NCBI GenBank assembly: GCA_030272155.1
Contig: CP126191.1
Span: 4,052,501 to 4,116,500, forward strand
Direction: 5' to 3'
Source of the DNA: Tetradesmus obliquus
Taxonomy: Eukaryota > Chlorophyta > Chlorophyceae > Sphaeropleales > Scenedesmaceae
Length of the DNA: 64,000 nucleotides
Shown here in pieces: positions 11,379 to 22,192 of this stretch; the first letter of the stretch is position 1; every line of letters begins with the position of its first letter. Position numbers and translations under genes: made by a program. Below the pieces are notes generated by a model. It was not told the DNA's origin, did not search any database, and worked only from the letters and a program-made list of their open reading frames with translations.

Positions 11379-13356
11379 GCAGCCCGCCGTCGCACCTGTG
11401 GCGCCAGCAGCGTGCCCTCGATGAAGTCGCACATCTGCGCGTCGTTGGCGTCGCTGGCCACGTCATGCAGCTCGCGCAGCTTCTGGAAGTTGAGCTTCTC
11501 CAGTGACAGCGCCAGCTCCATCGCGTACAGCGCGTCACCCTGCGCATTCACAAGAAAACAAGCGCAGAATAAGCGGAGAAGAGGAGTCGTTCAGGGTTGT
11601 TCATAATTGTTGTTCGAAACAGTTGAAGAGAGTGCAACACAGCAGTGTCAGGCAAAGCACGCACAAAGCAGCAGAAGACAGGCTCTTGGCTGCCCAAAAG
11701 CAGAGAGCACACTTCACACGCACGCAGAATGAGGACTCGTTGCGGTGCTTGTGAAAAGACAGCACACAAGCATCACGCTGGTCAACAGTGACCCTGCCAG
11801 AGCTCCTGACGCTGCACACTCAGCACACACGGTGAGTCGCCACCTGATGACTCATCGAATTATATGGACCCACAACACAAGTTACAGCACAAGAAGAGGC
11901 AGCACATGTGTGCTACCGAAGTCTAGTGTGTCCTGCACAGGCTGCGATTGCAGGCACTGCAGGCACCCTTCCTGCGCACCCCAACACCCACATCCACCAA
12001 CACACCAACATCAGCCCCCCTCACAATCACCACCCACCCATGCAGCCTCAACATACGTATCAACAACAAACAAGTCGCAGCACAGCGCCGCAGGTTGAAC
12101 ACGCACATTTTCCGCGTGGTTGAAGTCCACCTCGGGCTGGATGATGCTGGCCAGCCAAACGCGGGGGCTTATCGCCGGCGAGTGCATATACAGCACGTAA
12201 TGACTCACAGTCGTGGTGCCTCCACACAGTGACGGCCCAGCACAGCTCACTTAACACAAATGTGCCGCCTGCGCGCCGATGTCCAGACATGCCCTGCACA
12301 GCCTAACACAAACTTCACGTCGCCGACAGCAACAACCACCATGCACCACCCAGGTAACCTCAACAATCATCAACATCCCCACCCCGCCCCTGCCCGCACC
12401 TTCTCCGCGTGGTTGAAGTCCACCTCAGGCTGGATGATGCTGGCCAGCCGCACGCGCCCGCCGCGCACGTTCTGGTACTCCATCAGCAGCTCCGCGTGCT
12501 CGCGCTCCTCCTCGGACGCGGCCTTGAAGAAGGAGGCCATGCCCGGCAGGCCCACGTTGTCGCGGTCAAAGTAGGCGTACAGCGAGTGGTACACGTACGA
12601 CACGTTGTACTCGATGCTGCGCGGGGGGGGGGGGGGGGGGGGGAGGAGAGATGTACAGTGGAGCGGAGGGGACAAGGGTGATGTTGAGAAGGGAGTAGCG
12701 AGTGAGCAAGTACGGGACATAGCAGCTGCCAGCAGCGAATAAGCGTGATCTCCATGCGCCTTACTGCAGCAGCAAGCGTGCAAGAAATAGAGCCACAGGC
12801 AGCTGCACACGCTGTCAAGCGCTAACTCTTGGCAGCTGTATGTTGCAAATGACAATTGTTGCCCTTGGTCATCCTGTGCTCTTGCTGCTATGGCTGCTGC
12901 TGCTGCCGCCACTCACTTGATCTGCTCGTTGATGGCTGCCTCGCAGACGTCCACAAAGTTGACGCGCGCAAAGGACTGCACCTGCGCGTTGGTCTTGTCC
13001 ACAACTGCCAGCTCACTCTGCACCTGTGGCCACAAACACACACAGGAACACACAGAAACACATCAGTGACGAGATAAGAAAAAATCAAAGAAGCCAAAAG
13101 GGCACAGCCATGCACCTGGGTCCATGCGTGCTGCTGCTCACTTCGCCTGCCATGCAAAACTGTCCCCATGCATGCACAACATGCGCAGGACACCCACACT
13201 CATGCAGCATCAGTGTATCGATATCTGCTACATGATTGCAAGTGTCTTGTGCAGCGGCAGCAGCCACTCACTGCTGAGAAGGGCTGGAACACCACGCCAG
13301 ACAGCTGCACCTCCTCCTGTGCTGCCTGCACCCTGACCCTGCGGCTTGACTGGCTG
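11038..13356 (-). CDS. Ferritin (plastid type)
   Basis: Minus-strand exons: the first seen exon ends at 13272 (its start, about 13356, is tentative), then 13023-12917, 12616-12400, 11539-11396 and 11160-11038 (stop TGA). All junctions are GT-AG with matching phases. The protein shows the ferritin four-helix bundle: GVVFQPFSA (the plant ferritin extension region), [50 protein letters not shown] with the ferroxidase Glu and His, the loop [15 protein letters not shown], and the last helices to [13 protein letters not shown]. Ferritin stores iron as a mineral in a 24-subunit shell; in green plants it is plastid-located. The preceding residues ([10 protein letters not shown]) look like the end of a transit peptide, but the exon with the start codon was not identified upstream. 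Intron 3 contains a copy of the end of exon 3. Confidence 0.93.
12098..12163 (-). repeat. Duplicated end of ferritin exon 3 within intron 3
   Basis: This stretch repeats the last about 55 bases of ferritin exon 3 plus its splice donor (12398-12455). It would encode [18 protein letters not shown], against [18 protein letters not shown] in the true exon. The donor position is kept as GTGCGT, but homology ends upstream and no good 3' splice site precedes it, so it is probably a non-functional partial exon duplication. Few bases differ, so it is either recent or conserved. Confidence 0.85.
12623..12643 (-). repeat. Homopolymer G run (C run on coding strand) at a 3' splice site
   Basis: Twenty-one G on the plus strand. 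On the ferritin strand it is a C run lying immediately before CGCGCAG, the acceptor of exon 3, where a polypyrimidine tract is expected. Confidence 0.95.
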
Positions 13357-14139
13357 CTGGGCGACAGGCAGAGCACAGACAGCCACAAAAGTAAAAAAAG
13401 TTGTCAGCTGTGAATGCTGGCGGTGAATGAGTCACCTCTTCATGCTGACTGCTGTACCTGCCATTGCTACCCTACTGCTGCTGTCTCGGAACTGCGATCC
13501 CATTGGCTTCACCGTGCGGTCCCCAGCGATGCTGGTACTCCATTCATTGCAAGGTGAAACCTGTGCGGTCCGTGACGCACAGTCTGCTTGCATCATTGCT
13601 CAAGCAGACGTCGCAGTCACAGCCTGTGCGTGGCACACACCCACCTGGCACAGCGCACCATCCTGCCTGCGCCAGTGGCAGCAGTCTGACGAGCTGAGAG
13701 GGTCTTGTTTGCGAGCATCATGCCGATGTTTTGAGAACAGCACAAAAAGTGGGATCACTGATCAGCTGAACGTGGCACGCCGACGGCCAGTGAAGCACTA
13801 TAAGTACTTGTTGTGTGGAGTGCTTGCAAGTAACACGTCGCGTTGCAGATGATCAAGGCCTGCCGCCTACAACAGGACTGTCCAGGGTACGGACGCTGGT
13901 TTTGGTTTGAAACATAAGCTGTCGTCACTGTTACTGCCTGTCAATGCATTATTTCGTTTGATATTGAACTTGAATGCATTCAGTTCGGGATACGGCGGTG
14001 TGAGGACGGGCTGTAGCATGATTTCGGTGGCAGCACCTGGTGGCAAGCACCAAACTCGCCCGCTGGTAGGCATACGTGTTCTGCGTCAGCACAAATATCA
14101 TTAAACGGTCAAGGCGTCCTCACAGATACGGTCGCAGTG
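13357..14139. other. Region upstream of ferritin; first exon/promoter not resolved
   Basis: The ferritin start codon, remaining transit-peptide exon and promoter should be here, but I could not fix them. Minus-strand open frames such as 14073-13867 (about 68 codons) have no clear link. The mTERF-like gene ends at 14140. Confidence 0.35.
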
Positions 14140-17100
14140 TTACACCGAAGCAACCATAGCTGGCTCTTTCCAGCCAGGCAGCAGCGCCTGTGGCCGCTGC
14201 TGCAGCAGCTGCAGAGTGTTGTTTGCAACAGGCTGCTGGCTCAGCAGCACGTTGCCCTGCTTCCTGACAATGCTCGAGTCCAGCAGCAGCACTTGCAGCG
14301 CCCCAGGCTCTGTCAACCTCTTCTTCAACTGCGCTGTTGGCATCTTCAGGACCCCTGACAACACCCTGATGCAGTTGTACACCTGCACCTCTGTCAACCA
14401 CAGCACAGCAGGGCACTGCAACAGCAGCGGCCACAAGCATACGGGACTGATTGCTAGCAGCTTGGAGAGCTGCACCAGCTGGCTGGCTATGAAGCCAGGC
14501 GGCTGAGTCAGCAGGCGCGGCTCAAGCACTGCTGCTGCTTGCAGCTGCACCAGCAGCTGGCTGTAGCTGATATTGTTGTTGCCCGCATCTGGCTGCTGCT
14601 GCTGCTGCTGCTGCTGTGGCTGCTGCTGCTGTGGCCACATGGTTGCTGGGTTCATGCCTGGTGTCCGCCGCTGCAGCTCATCTTCCTGCAGAACATCGAG
14701 CAGCTGTTGGCAGAGGGCTTGCAGCCGCAGCCCCAAACCACCCCCAGCAGCTGCTGCTGCTGCTGCTGCAGCCTCTATGGAGTCCTGGTCAACAGCAGTA
14801 GCAGCAGCAGGCACTGCAGCCAGAACCAGCAGAGCAGGTGCCTGCACCACCAGCTGCTGCAGCGCTGGAAGCTGCTGCACTTGGGGACTGCCGAAGCTGC
14901 TGCTGCTGCTGCTGCTCCACCACTGGCATGATTCTGCTGCACGGTCAAGTGCCTGCGCTGCAATGTACCTGCCTGTCGGCAGCTGCTCAGCCTGACTCAG
15001 CTGCTGAAGCTGCTGGGACTGCCTGCGCCTCCCGCCGTGCTTCCGGCCCTGCTTCTGTTGCTGCTCTGGAGAGCGCAGCAGCTGCAGCAAATGCTGCTGG
15101 TACTGCTGCCGTTTGGCAGCGGCCCCGCCAGCACACAGCCAGCTGCACGAAAGCGCCTCAGCAGCAGCTGCTGCAGCTGCACCTTGGCTGCTGGCCAGCT
15201 GCAGCACCTCAGGAGTGTCTAGCACCGCATGCTGCACTAGACTGCTTGGCAGCTGCAGGGCCCGCGGCAGCTCCTGCAGCTGCTGCTGCAGCAACAGCAT
15301 GGGGCTGCTGCCAGCTGGCTGCTCCGGACCTTGCTGTCCCTGCTGCTGCTGCTGTGCCTCCTGCTGCCCCTGGCTCCTGGCAGGCATCACACTGCTGCTG
15401 TTGCTGTCCCTGATCTCTGGCAGCAGCAAGGCAGGCTGCCACAGCAGCAGCGGCAGCACTGCTGCAGGGCTGGCAGGTGCGCTGCTGCTGCTGCCCATCA
15501 AGCTGCACAGTGCTGCCAGCTGCTGCTGCATGCCCTGCAGTGGGGCTGTGAGCATCTGGGGGCAGCTGCCTAGCAGCTTGAGGGCTGTCACGGTGCAGCA
15601 GCTGAGCATCAAGGCAAGCTCCTCGGCCCTGCAGCACACAGGCACAGAAGAGCAGCAGGTAGCAAGGGTGAGCGATAAGCAGCATACACAGCTCCTCATT
15701 CACTACCATGTGTTCTTGCGCGGCGTGTGACAGCAGGATGCTGACACAGCACGCCAGCGCAGCACTATCATATACACATGCAAGCACGACTTGTAAGCTA
15801 GGCATCAGCCAGCTGCAGCACCACAGCCACGCAGCTGCCAACCACACTGCTACAGCAGCGCCAACTTGCCTAGCCTACTGCACCACCACCCTAAGACAGC
15901 ATGACAGCATGCCGTTTCAAGCTGCCGCAAAAATCCTGCTGCAAAATTACAGCGTGCCGATTCAAAAGCCTGTCAACAGCGCCTCACCTGGGCCCCAGCT
16001 GCCTGCTGTCCATCAGCCACAGCTGCGGCTGCTGAGCCATCAGCAGCACCGCACGCCGCCTGTCCAGCCTCGCAACACGCGCCAGCAGCCCCAGCCGGCT
16101 CTCAACTGTCACCGGGTGCACAAAAGCCAGCCGCCGGAACGCCAGCAGCTGCTGCAGCAGCTGCGGCAGCGGCAGGGATGTGGCGTAGGCCAGGCCGTGC
16201 AGGCGCTGCGCAACGCTGAGCGTCATTAGTGTGAGCAGGCCTGGGATTGCGGTGTACAGCTGCCAGGCGGCAGATGGAGGCAGCGCGGGCAGCACAGCTG
16301 CGAGAGCCTCGCAGCGCTCGTTCACTGCAATTTGGAGCAGCAGCGCGGCAGCAGCGACAGCAGCGAAGGGAGTGCATTGAGGGAGTGCAGTGATGCTCCA
16401 GGTGTCATGCGCGCAGCAGAGGTGCTGACGCTGCTCCAAAGCCGGAGGTGAAGCCACCGAGCAAGCAGTCATTGCCACAGACAGATGCTCTGCCCCTACC
16501 CCTACTCCTGCTGCAATTGCTTCTGCTGAGTGTCGCTCCCACACCTACAACTGCATCCACACTACATCAACATGCAAGCAACCGCAGCAACCTCAACATC
16601 ATGCCGAATCAATATATGCTCAAGCACTTACGGATGGTGCGCTGGAAGTCCAGGCTGAGCTTCAAAAAGGTGTCAGGCGCAGGCAGCGAGTCATCTAACG
16701 GAAAGCCGCCGCGCCTGCTAGGCCGCTGCCGCGCCGCATTCAGCTCGCGCTGCTTGCGGTACAGCCGCACATCGCTGTCACTAAAGTGGGGTCCGTACAG
16801 CTGCTCGAGGTTTTGCAGCAGCGCGTCGCGCTTGGCCCTGCGGCTGAATGCGTACTCTGGCGTGTCGGGGCGCAGCGGTGGCAGCTCGTCTGCGGCACAG
16901 TGCGGCAGGGTTGTTGCACGCAGGGGCAGGCAGAGAAGGTTTGAGGCGGTATGACCCGTTGTTGTGTACTGATGAATGGCTGGAGGGGCCCTCCTAGTGG
17001 CCTGGCATAAGCACCGCTTGACTCATGCACTTGGCACAAGATGCTACCATTGACTAGGTGCTTGCATTACAAGTCTGGGCTAGTACCAGGATGCTGCAGC

Positions 17101-17410
17101 AGTGCGCAGCATGCTGTGTCGCAGCAGCAGCAGCAGCAGCCAGCTCACTTTCGGGGAAGCGCAGCGCCCTGCGGAAGCTCCTCGCTTCCTGGTCATCATC
17201 ACGCCTCTGCTGCTGCTGCTCATACACCAGAAGTCCAGATTCGTCTCTTCTACTCCTGCTGCTCCTGCTGCTCTGCTGCGGCTGTCTGCTGGGTTGCTGT
17301 GGCTGCCCTGTACGCTTGTTGCTGCCGCGGCCTGCAGCAGCTGCTGCTCCTCTGCTGCTGCCGCTGCTGCCAGCAGAGCCTCTGCCAGCATGTGGCTTGG
17401 CATTAGACAT
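14140..17410 (-). CDS. mTERF-like helical repeat protein, four exons
   Basis: Exons 17410-17149, 16889-16632, 16324-15988 and 15628-14140 have GT-AG borders and consistent phases and give 781 residues. The start at 17410 (MSNAKPHAGRGSAGSS) is the first ATG in the open frame. The N-terminal 90 residues are Ser/Gly/Gln/Arg-rich. Next comes a charged segment (YAFSRRAKRDALLQNLEQLY), then repeated leucine/proline-rich helical units (e.g. VARLDRRRAVLLMAQQPQLW, LAISPVCLWPLLLQCPAVLW) that resemble mTERF motifs with their conserved proline. Long CAG tracts add Gln and Ala runs. mTERF proteins bind organellar nucleic acid and act in chloroplast or mitochondrial gene expression; this role is inferred from weak similarity. 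It could instead be another alpha-helical-repeat family (for example OPR). The exon structure is well supported; the family is less sure. Confidence 0.6.
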
Positions 17411-17882
17411 AGCTAAAGCACAAATCCCATGGTAATTGCGCACAATGCACTGTTGCAGGGTACTCCGTGTGAACGCTGGGAGGGGTTTGTCTGTGCTGTG
17501 GATTTCACCCTGCGACGATGCAACGACGCATGTAGACGACTACCGGTACAGCTGTTTCAGGTGCTTCAGAGTTTTTGCAGCGTTTCGTGTGGCCTGGTGC
17601 AACGGCTGAATCGCAAACGACATAACACAGGAACAACCCTGGTGGTTTCGGGTGGTGAAAGTGTTGCCTTGCTTGATGGCTTGCTGTGCTGAATTGCTCA
17701 GATGTTGAAAGTGAAGTTGCTCATGTTCCCTGGGGTTGGCTCTGCCTGACACTGGCCACAAATATTGACACGCCACAGCAGCATTAGCAGCAGCAGCAGC
17801 AGCAGCAGTGGCAGCAGCACAAGTTAGAAGTGTCTCTCCAGCTCCATAGGTCCCTAGAAATATATGCAAAAGCTGCATTGCA
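17411..17882. promoter_or_regulatory. Shared upstream region of divergent mTERF-like and SCI1-like genes
   Basis: 472 bases separate the start codons of the minus-strand mTERF-like gene (17410) and the plus-strand SCI1-like gene (17883). Both promoters and 5' UTRs must lie here or overlap. A CAG run sits at about 17788-17812. No TATA box is evident. Confidence 0.45.
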
Positions 17883-19057
17883 ATGGGCACCAAAGAGAAG
17901 AGGCGAAGCAGATCCCGCAGCAGGTCCCCAAGCAGTGACAGCAGTGAGTGCTGCTGCAGCACAAGGAGCCTCTCTTAAACTTCAAAGCGGCACTTGCAGC
18001 TCTTTGAAGTTCTGGGACGTCATTAACTGGCTGCTGTATGCTGGGCAGGTCCTGAACGGAAGCACAAGAAGGAGAAGAAGCACAGCAAGCACAAGCACAA
18101 GCACAAGAAGGTGGGACAGCAGGGAGTGACGTGCCTGACAGCTGCAGCAACAGCTGGGCCTGCCTGGCTTGCTTGCTTGAACACGCTTTGCACCTACAAA
18201 GTGATTGCAGCAGCTAAGTATAAGCTCATTTACAAGGCCCACTGCCCTGTTCACCCCTACCATAACAAATTCAAACAGCATGTTTCCTGCACCCGTTATG
18301 CTGCAGCACAAGAAGCACAGCTCGCCAGACGTTGATGATGAGAAGCTCCGAGCAGCAAAGGCATTCCTAGAACAGCACCTCAAGCAGGCAGGCGGCGGCG
18401 ACACAGCAGCAGCAGCAGCAGCAGCTGGTGGCAGCAAGGATAGAGACAAGGAGCGCAGCAAAGAGAAGAAGGAGAAGGCTGCTGGCTCGCTGCCTCCTGG
18501 GGTGCCGCTGCTGACGCCCGACGACTACTTTGAGCGTGCAGCAGAGTTCACCGCCTGGCTGCAGGAGATAAAGCACCAGTACTTCAACGGTGAGGGGATG
18601 AGGAATGTCTGGCAGCACTGCTGCGCCTGGCAGGCCAGCTGGCTGTACTGCTGGAGGTGCAGCGCAGGAAGGGTGGCATGCGGCGATTAACTATGCAGCA
18701 GCAACATGCCTAAACCTAATGCAGCAATTCAAACAACAATAACAACATGCCTTCCGTCTGTGCGCCTGCTGCTCCTGCGTGTTCTTCTCACGCAGAGCTG
18801 ACCACGGAGGAGAGCCACGCAATGTTCAAGCAGTTTGCAGAGGCGTGGAACCTGGGCCGGCTGCCGCTGCGCTTCTACCAGGGCCTGGCAGCAGCGCCGC
18901 TGAAGCGCACCACACACAACTGGGGCATCAAGGCCAGGCCCAGCGGGGCAGGTGCTGCAGGCGGCAGCGTTTCTGCTGCTGCTGGGGCCAAACTGGGCAT
19001 GGCAGCGTTCCTGCAAGACCAAAAGCAGCAGTGAGTGGGCCTGAGGCTTGCACTCTT

Positions 19058-19088
<31 letters not shown>

Positions 19089-20390
19089 TATACTTTGAAA
19101 GCAGCATCTGCAGCAACTCTGTGCTGATGAACCATGGCCGCTTGTTGCGGCAGCGCATGCAGTGTTTACTAGAGTGGGCTTGCAGCTCAATAGCTGTGAC
19201 GGCTGCTGCAGCAGGGGAATCCTACCTGCTGTGCTCTTGCAAGCCCATCGCCGATGCCCTTCTATGTGCTGCTGCTGCTGCGCATCCATGCACACCCGCC
19301 TGTCTCCTCGCGTGCCCCTCCTGCCAGGCACACCGAGTCGCGTGTTGCTGCGCGGGCTGGCGAGGCTGCTGACAGGCGCAGCTGGCGGCGTGAGCAGAAG
19401 GAGGCACTGGATGACCTGCTGCCCAAAGCCACAGGGGGCTCGCATGAGGCGCGGGTGAGCAACGCCATAGACTAAGCACCTGTGCAAGCAGCCGGCAGTA
19501 CTGAAGCATACAGCAGCAGCTGCAGTGCACAGTGTTGCGCTGCTGAAGCAATGACTTTGCAGGAAGGGTTGGATGGGTGGTGCATTGCAGGAGGAGGCTT
19601 GAGGCAGTAGCGCTGTTTGGGGATGGCTGCCGGCCCGTGTGTAGGCAACTTGACTTGGCAGTGGCTGTGGCTGTGCGTTGCTTCAGTGAGGCGCTTTTGG
19701 GGGGTGCACTGTTTAGCGCAGCAGGTGTGTTCTGGTGCGTCTTTGCTGCCCCACAGCTGCTGGTGTGAACATGCTGCTGCTGCTGCTGCTGCTGCTGTTG
19801 CAGGTGGAGGCCCGCATGGCGCGGCGTGAGGCTGCACGTGCACGCGATGGCAGCCCAGACCTAGTGCCAGTCACAGGTGGTGGCGACATGATGGGCGGGG
19901 GCGGCGACGACTCGTTTGCTGCTGCAAAAGCCAGGTGGGCGGCAAGACAGCTGTGTGCGTGGCAGCGTTGATTGCGGGATGCCTAGATCTGACATCCATG
20001 GACCACGGACTTGTAAAGCCTGGCGCGTGTCTGCTTGTGGTGGGCCTGGTTTGTTATGTAGTGCCAGATATACAGCTGTAAGTGCCTGGTGGGACGTTGA
20101 AACATTTCAGGAACAAATGCAACACTTTTGTTGAAGCCGGACAAATCTGCTGACAGTCTCAGCCCAGCATGCCTTAGAGGCTGGTAAACGCTGCTTGAAC
20201 CTAGGCCATTTCTTGCCCCTGCAGGGAGGCGAAGCGCCAGGAGTGGCGCTCGCGGCAGTCTGCTGCCAAGAAAGAGGAGCTAGCGGGCAAGCTGTCAGCA
20301 GCGGCAGCGGCTGAGGCAGACAAGATGGCACAGTTCAGAGCACTCGTGGCAGCGCAGGGCGGCAGGATATCCATTGCCAAGCGCCAGTAG
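17883..20390 (+). CDS. SCI1-like (style cell-cycle inhibitor 1) nuclear protein, seven exons
   Basis: Exons 17883-17943, 18049-18110, 18307-18589, 18796-19030, 19328-19454, 19804-19934 and 20225-20390 join in phase to 354 residues. The N-terminus is an SR-type and Lys/His-rich tract (KEKRRSRSRSPSS, KHSKHKHKHKK), consistent with nuclear speckles. The conserved core follows: LTPDDYFERAAEFTAWLQEI, YFNELTTEES, MFKQFAEAWNLGRLPLRFYQ and RTTHNWGIK, then DRRSWRREQKEALDDLLPKA, REAARARDGSPDLV, and a C-terminal helix ending MAQFRALVAAQ...ISIAKRQ. This order of blocks is that of plant SCI1 proteins and their relatives in other eukaryotes, which are small nuclear proteins linked to cell-cycle control. The molecular mechanism is not established. 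All exon borders are GT-AG; intron 5 ends in a CTG tract just before its acceptor. Confidence 0.85.
19057..19088 (+). repeat. GGCT tetranucleotide repeat in an intron
   Basis: Seven to eight units of GGCT in intron 4 of the SCI1-like gene, shortly after the donor at 19031. Confidence 0.9.
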
Positions 20391-21137
20391 CAGCAGCTGC
20401 AGGTGTCAGCTGCTGGCACGGTTTTTGGTAGTAGCGCTCGGCTGCAGCCAGGGTAATTGCGGCTTGCATGGTTGAGCGAGTAGAGCGTCCTGCTGTTCAT
20501 CCTGGCCACCCATAGATCATCTGTGCAGTGTCAGTAGCTGTCAACAGCAGCAAGCGGTGTTGCACCATGGATCACGCTTCCATACACGGTACCTCAGGCT
20601 GTTTATGCAGGCTCTCAACAGTGGTTTGCAAATCCTTTGTGATTTACAGTAGGCTGCAAAGCACTTGTGGGTTGCCCCAAGCATCCAAGAGCCAGGTTTG
20701 CCACAACACGCGCCACATCATGGCACGGCTTCTGGTATGCTGGCACATCAACATTGCAAGCTGGTGACATGCTGCCTTGCCAATTCCAATATACCACAAA
20801 CACAAGTCGTGCAGAGCAACAGCACACGTGCCAAATATGAGATTTGGCTGTACCAGTAGATCAATGCATGCATATGTAGTTCCCAGAACACGTACAGCAG
20901 GTACGAGCACACACCTGCAACTCGTGGCCCTTCCCTCCTCCATGCGCAAGCTGCAGCATGCCAGAATGAAAGCAAGACAGATGCACACACCCAGACAGGC
21001 GTACGCCACAGCAGCACAGCACATGATGGCGCTGGTGTACACTGGTCACTGAAAAGAACACGGTGCTGATTCAGTTCACCCATCATGCATCGCACATCTC
21101 ATTTCTTGCCCCTCCCCACCACACACAGCTGCCCACA
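20391..21137. other. Intergenic region between convergent SCI1-like and ATAT1 genes
   Basis: 750 bases holding both 3' UTRs. A minus-strand TGTAA at 20644-20648 is a candidate poly(A) signal for ATAT1. The open frames in it (for example on the minus strand at 20644-21042) have no recognisable domain. Confidence 0.4.
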
Positions 21138-21367
21138 TCACACCATCCGCAGGCAGCTCGCTGCACCACTGCCAGCCATGTGGTACTTGGCACTCTCACG
21201 GCTCTCAAGCCTGCCCCTGCCCACACCACCACCAGAGTTGCCACGCGAGCCATAGCCGTAGCCGCCACTGCTACTGCCAGCACTGCTGAGCTCCCCTGGC
21301 CGCTGCGACCGCGACCCCAAAATCCCTCCGTCACTGCGGCTGCCACTGCCATTGCGGCTGTAACTGC

Positions 21368-21417
<50 letters not shown>

Positions 21418-22142
21418 TGCTGCCTCTGACTTGCAGCTACCGGCAGCCCATCCCACGACAACGACAGCGCAGCAGCGCCACCGTCGCTGCGGCTGCCACC
21501 CCCCCAGCTGCCGTGCTGCTGCTGCTGCTGGCCGCCTATCACAGCTGCCATGCCCAGCGTGGGCACCGCGTAGCCGCTGGCTGGCGCCGCCAGCAGGTGG
21601 CCGGGCGGCCCTGCCCCCAGCAGCTTCCATTGCTCCAGCTGCTGCGCCGCCCGCTGCGCCGCGCGCTGCTCCTCCTGCCGCCTGAGGCTCACGCGCTCCG
21701 CCTCAGCCGCAGCAGCAGGCAGCAGCGAGCCAGGCTCCGGCTCCCACTGGCCGTACGGCGGTGGCGGGTACGAGACAGCAGCTGGCGGCTTGGCCTTGTC
21801 GCTCACGCGCCTGTACTGCCAGCCGCTGCCTGCAGGATAGGCATCGCTGCTGTCAGAGGTGGCCCAGGGAGGCTGCCCGCCCTGCCTGCCTGACGCCTGC
21901 TGCTGTTGCTGCTGTTGACCGCCGCTGCTGATGCACATGCTGCTGCCGAAGTGGTCCAGTGAGTCCCTCAGCCCAGCTGTGCCAGTGAGCCCGCCCGCAC
22001 CCTGCTGAGCGAGCAGCGGCGGAGCCGGCTTGTTTGCAGCGCCCAGCAGCGCTGCCTCGTACCCCTTGAACGTGTTTGGGCCTGTTGCCACCAGCCCCCT
22101 GTCCAGCATCTTGTAGCCCTGGCCACGCGCATACTGCACCTC

Positions 22143-22192
<50 letters not shown>

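Noticed and set aside
14616-15730. Long plus-strand frames of Leu, Ala and Cys runs opposite the mTERF-like gene
   Set aside because: They are the complement of CAG-rich coding sequence; the minus strand has conserved exons with matching splice phases.
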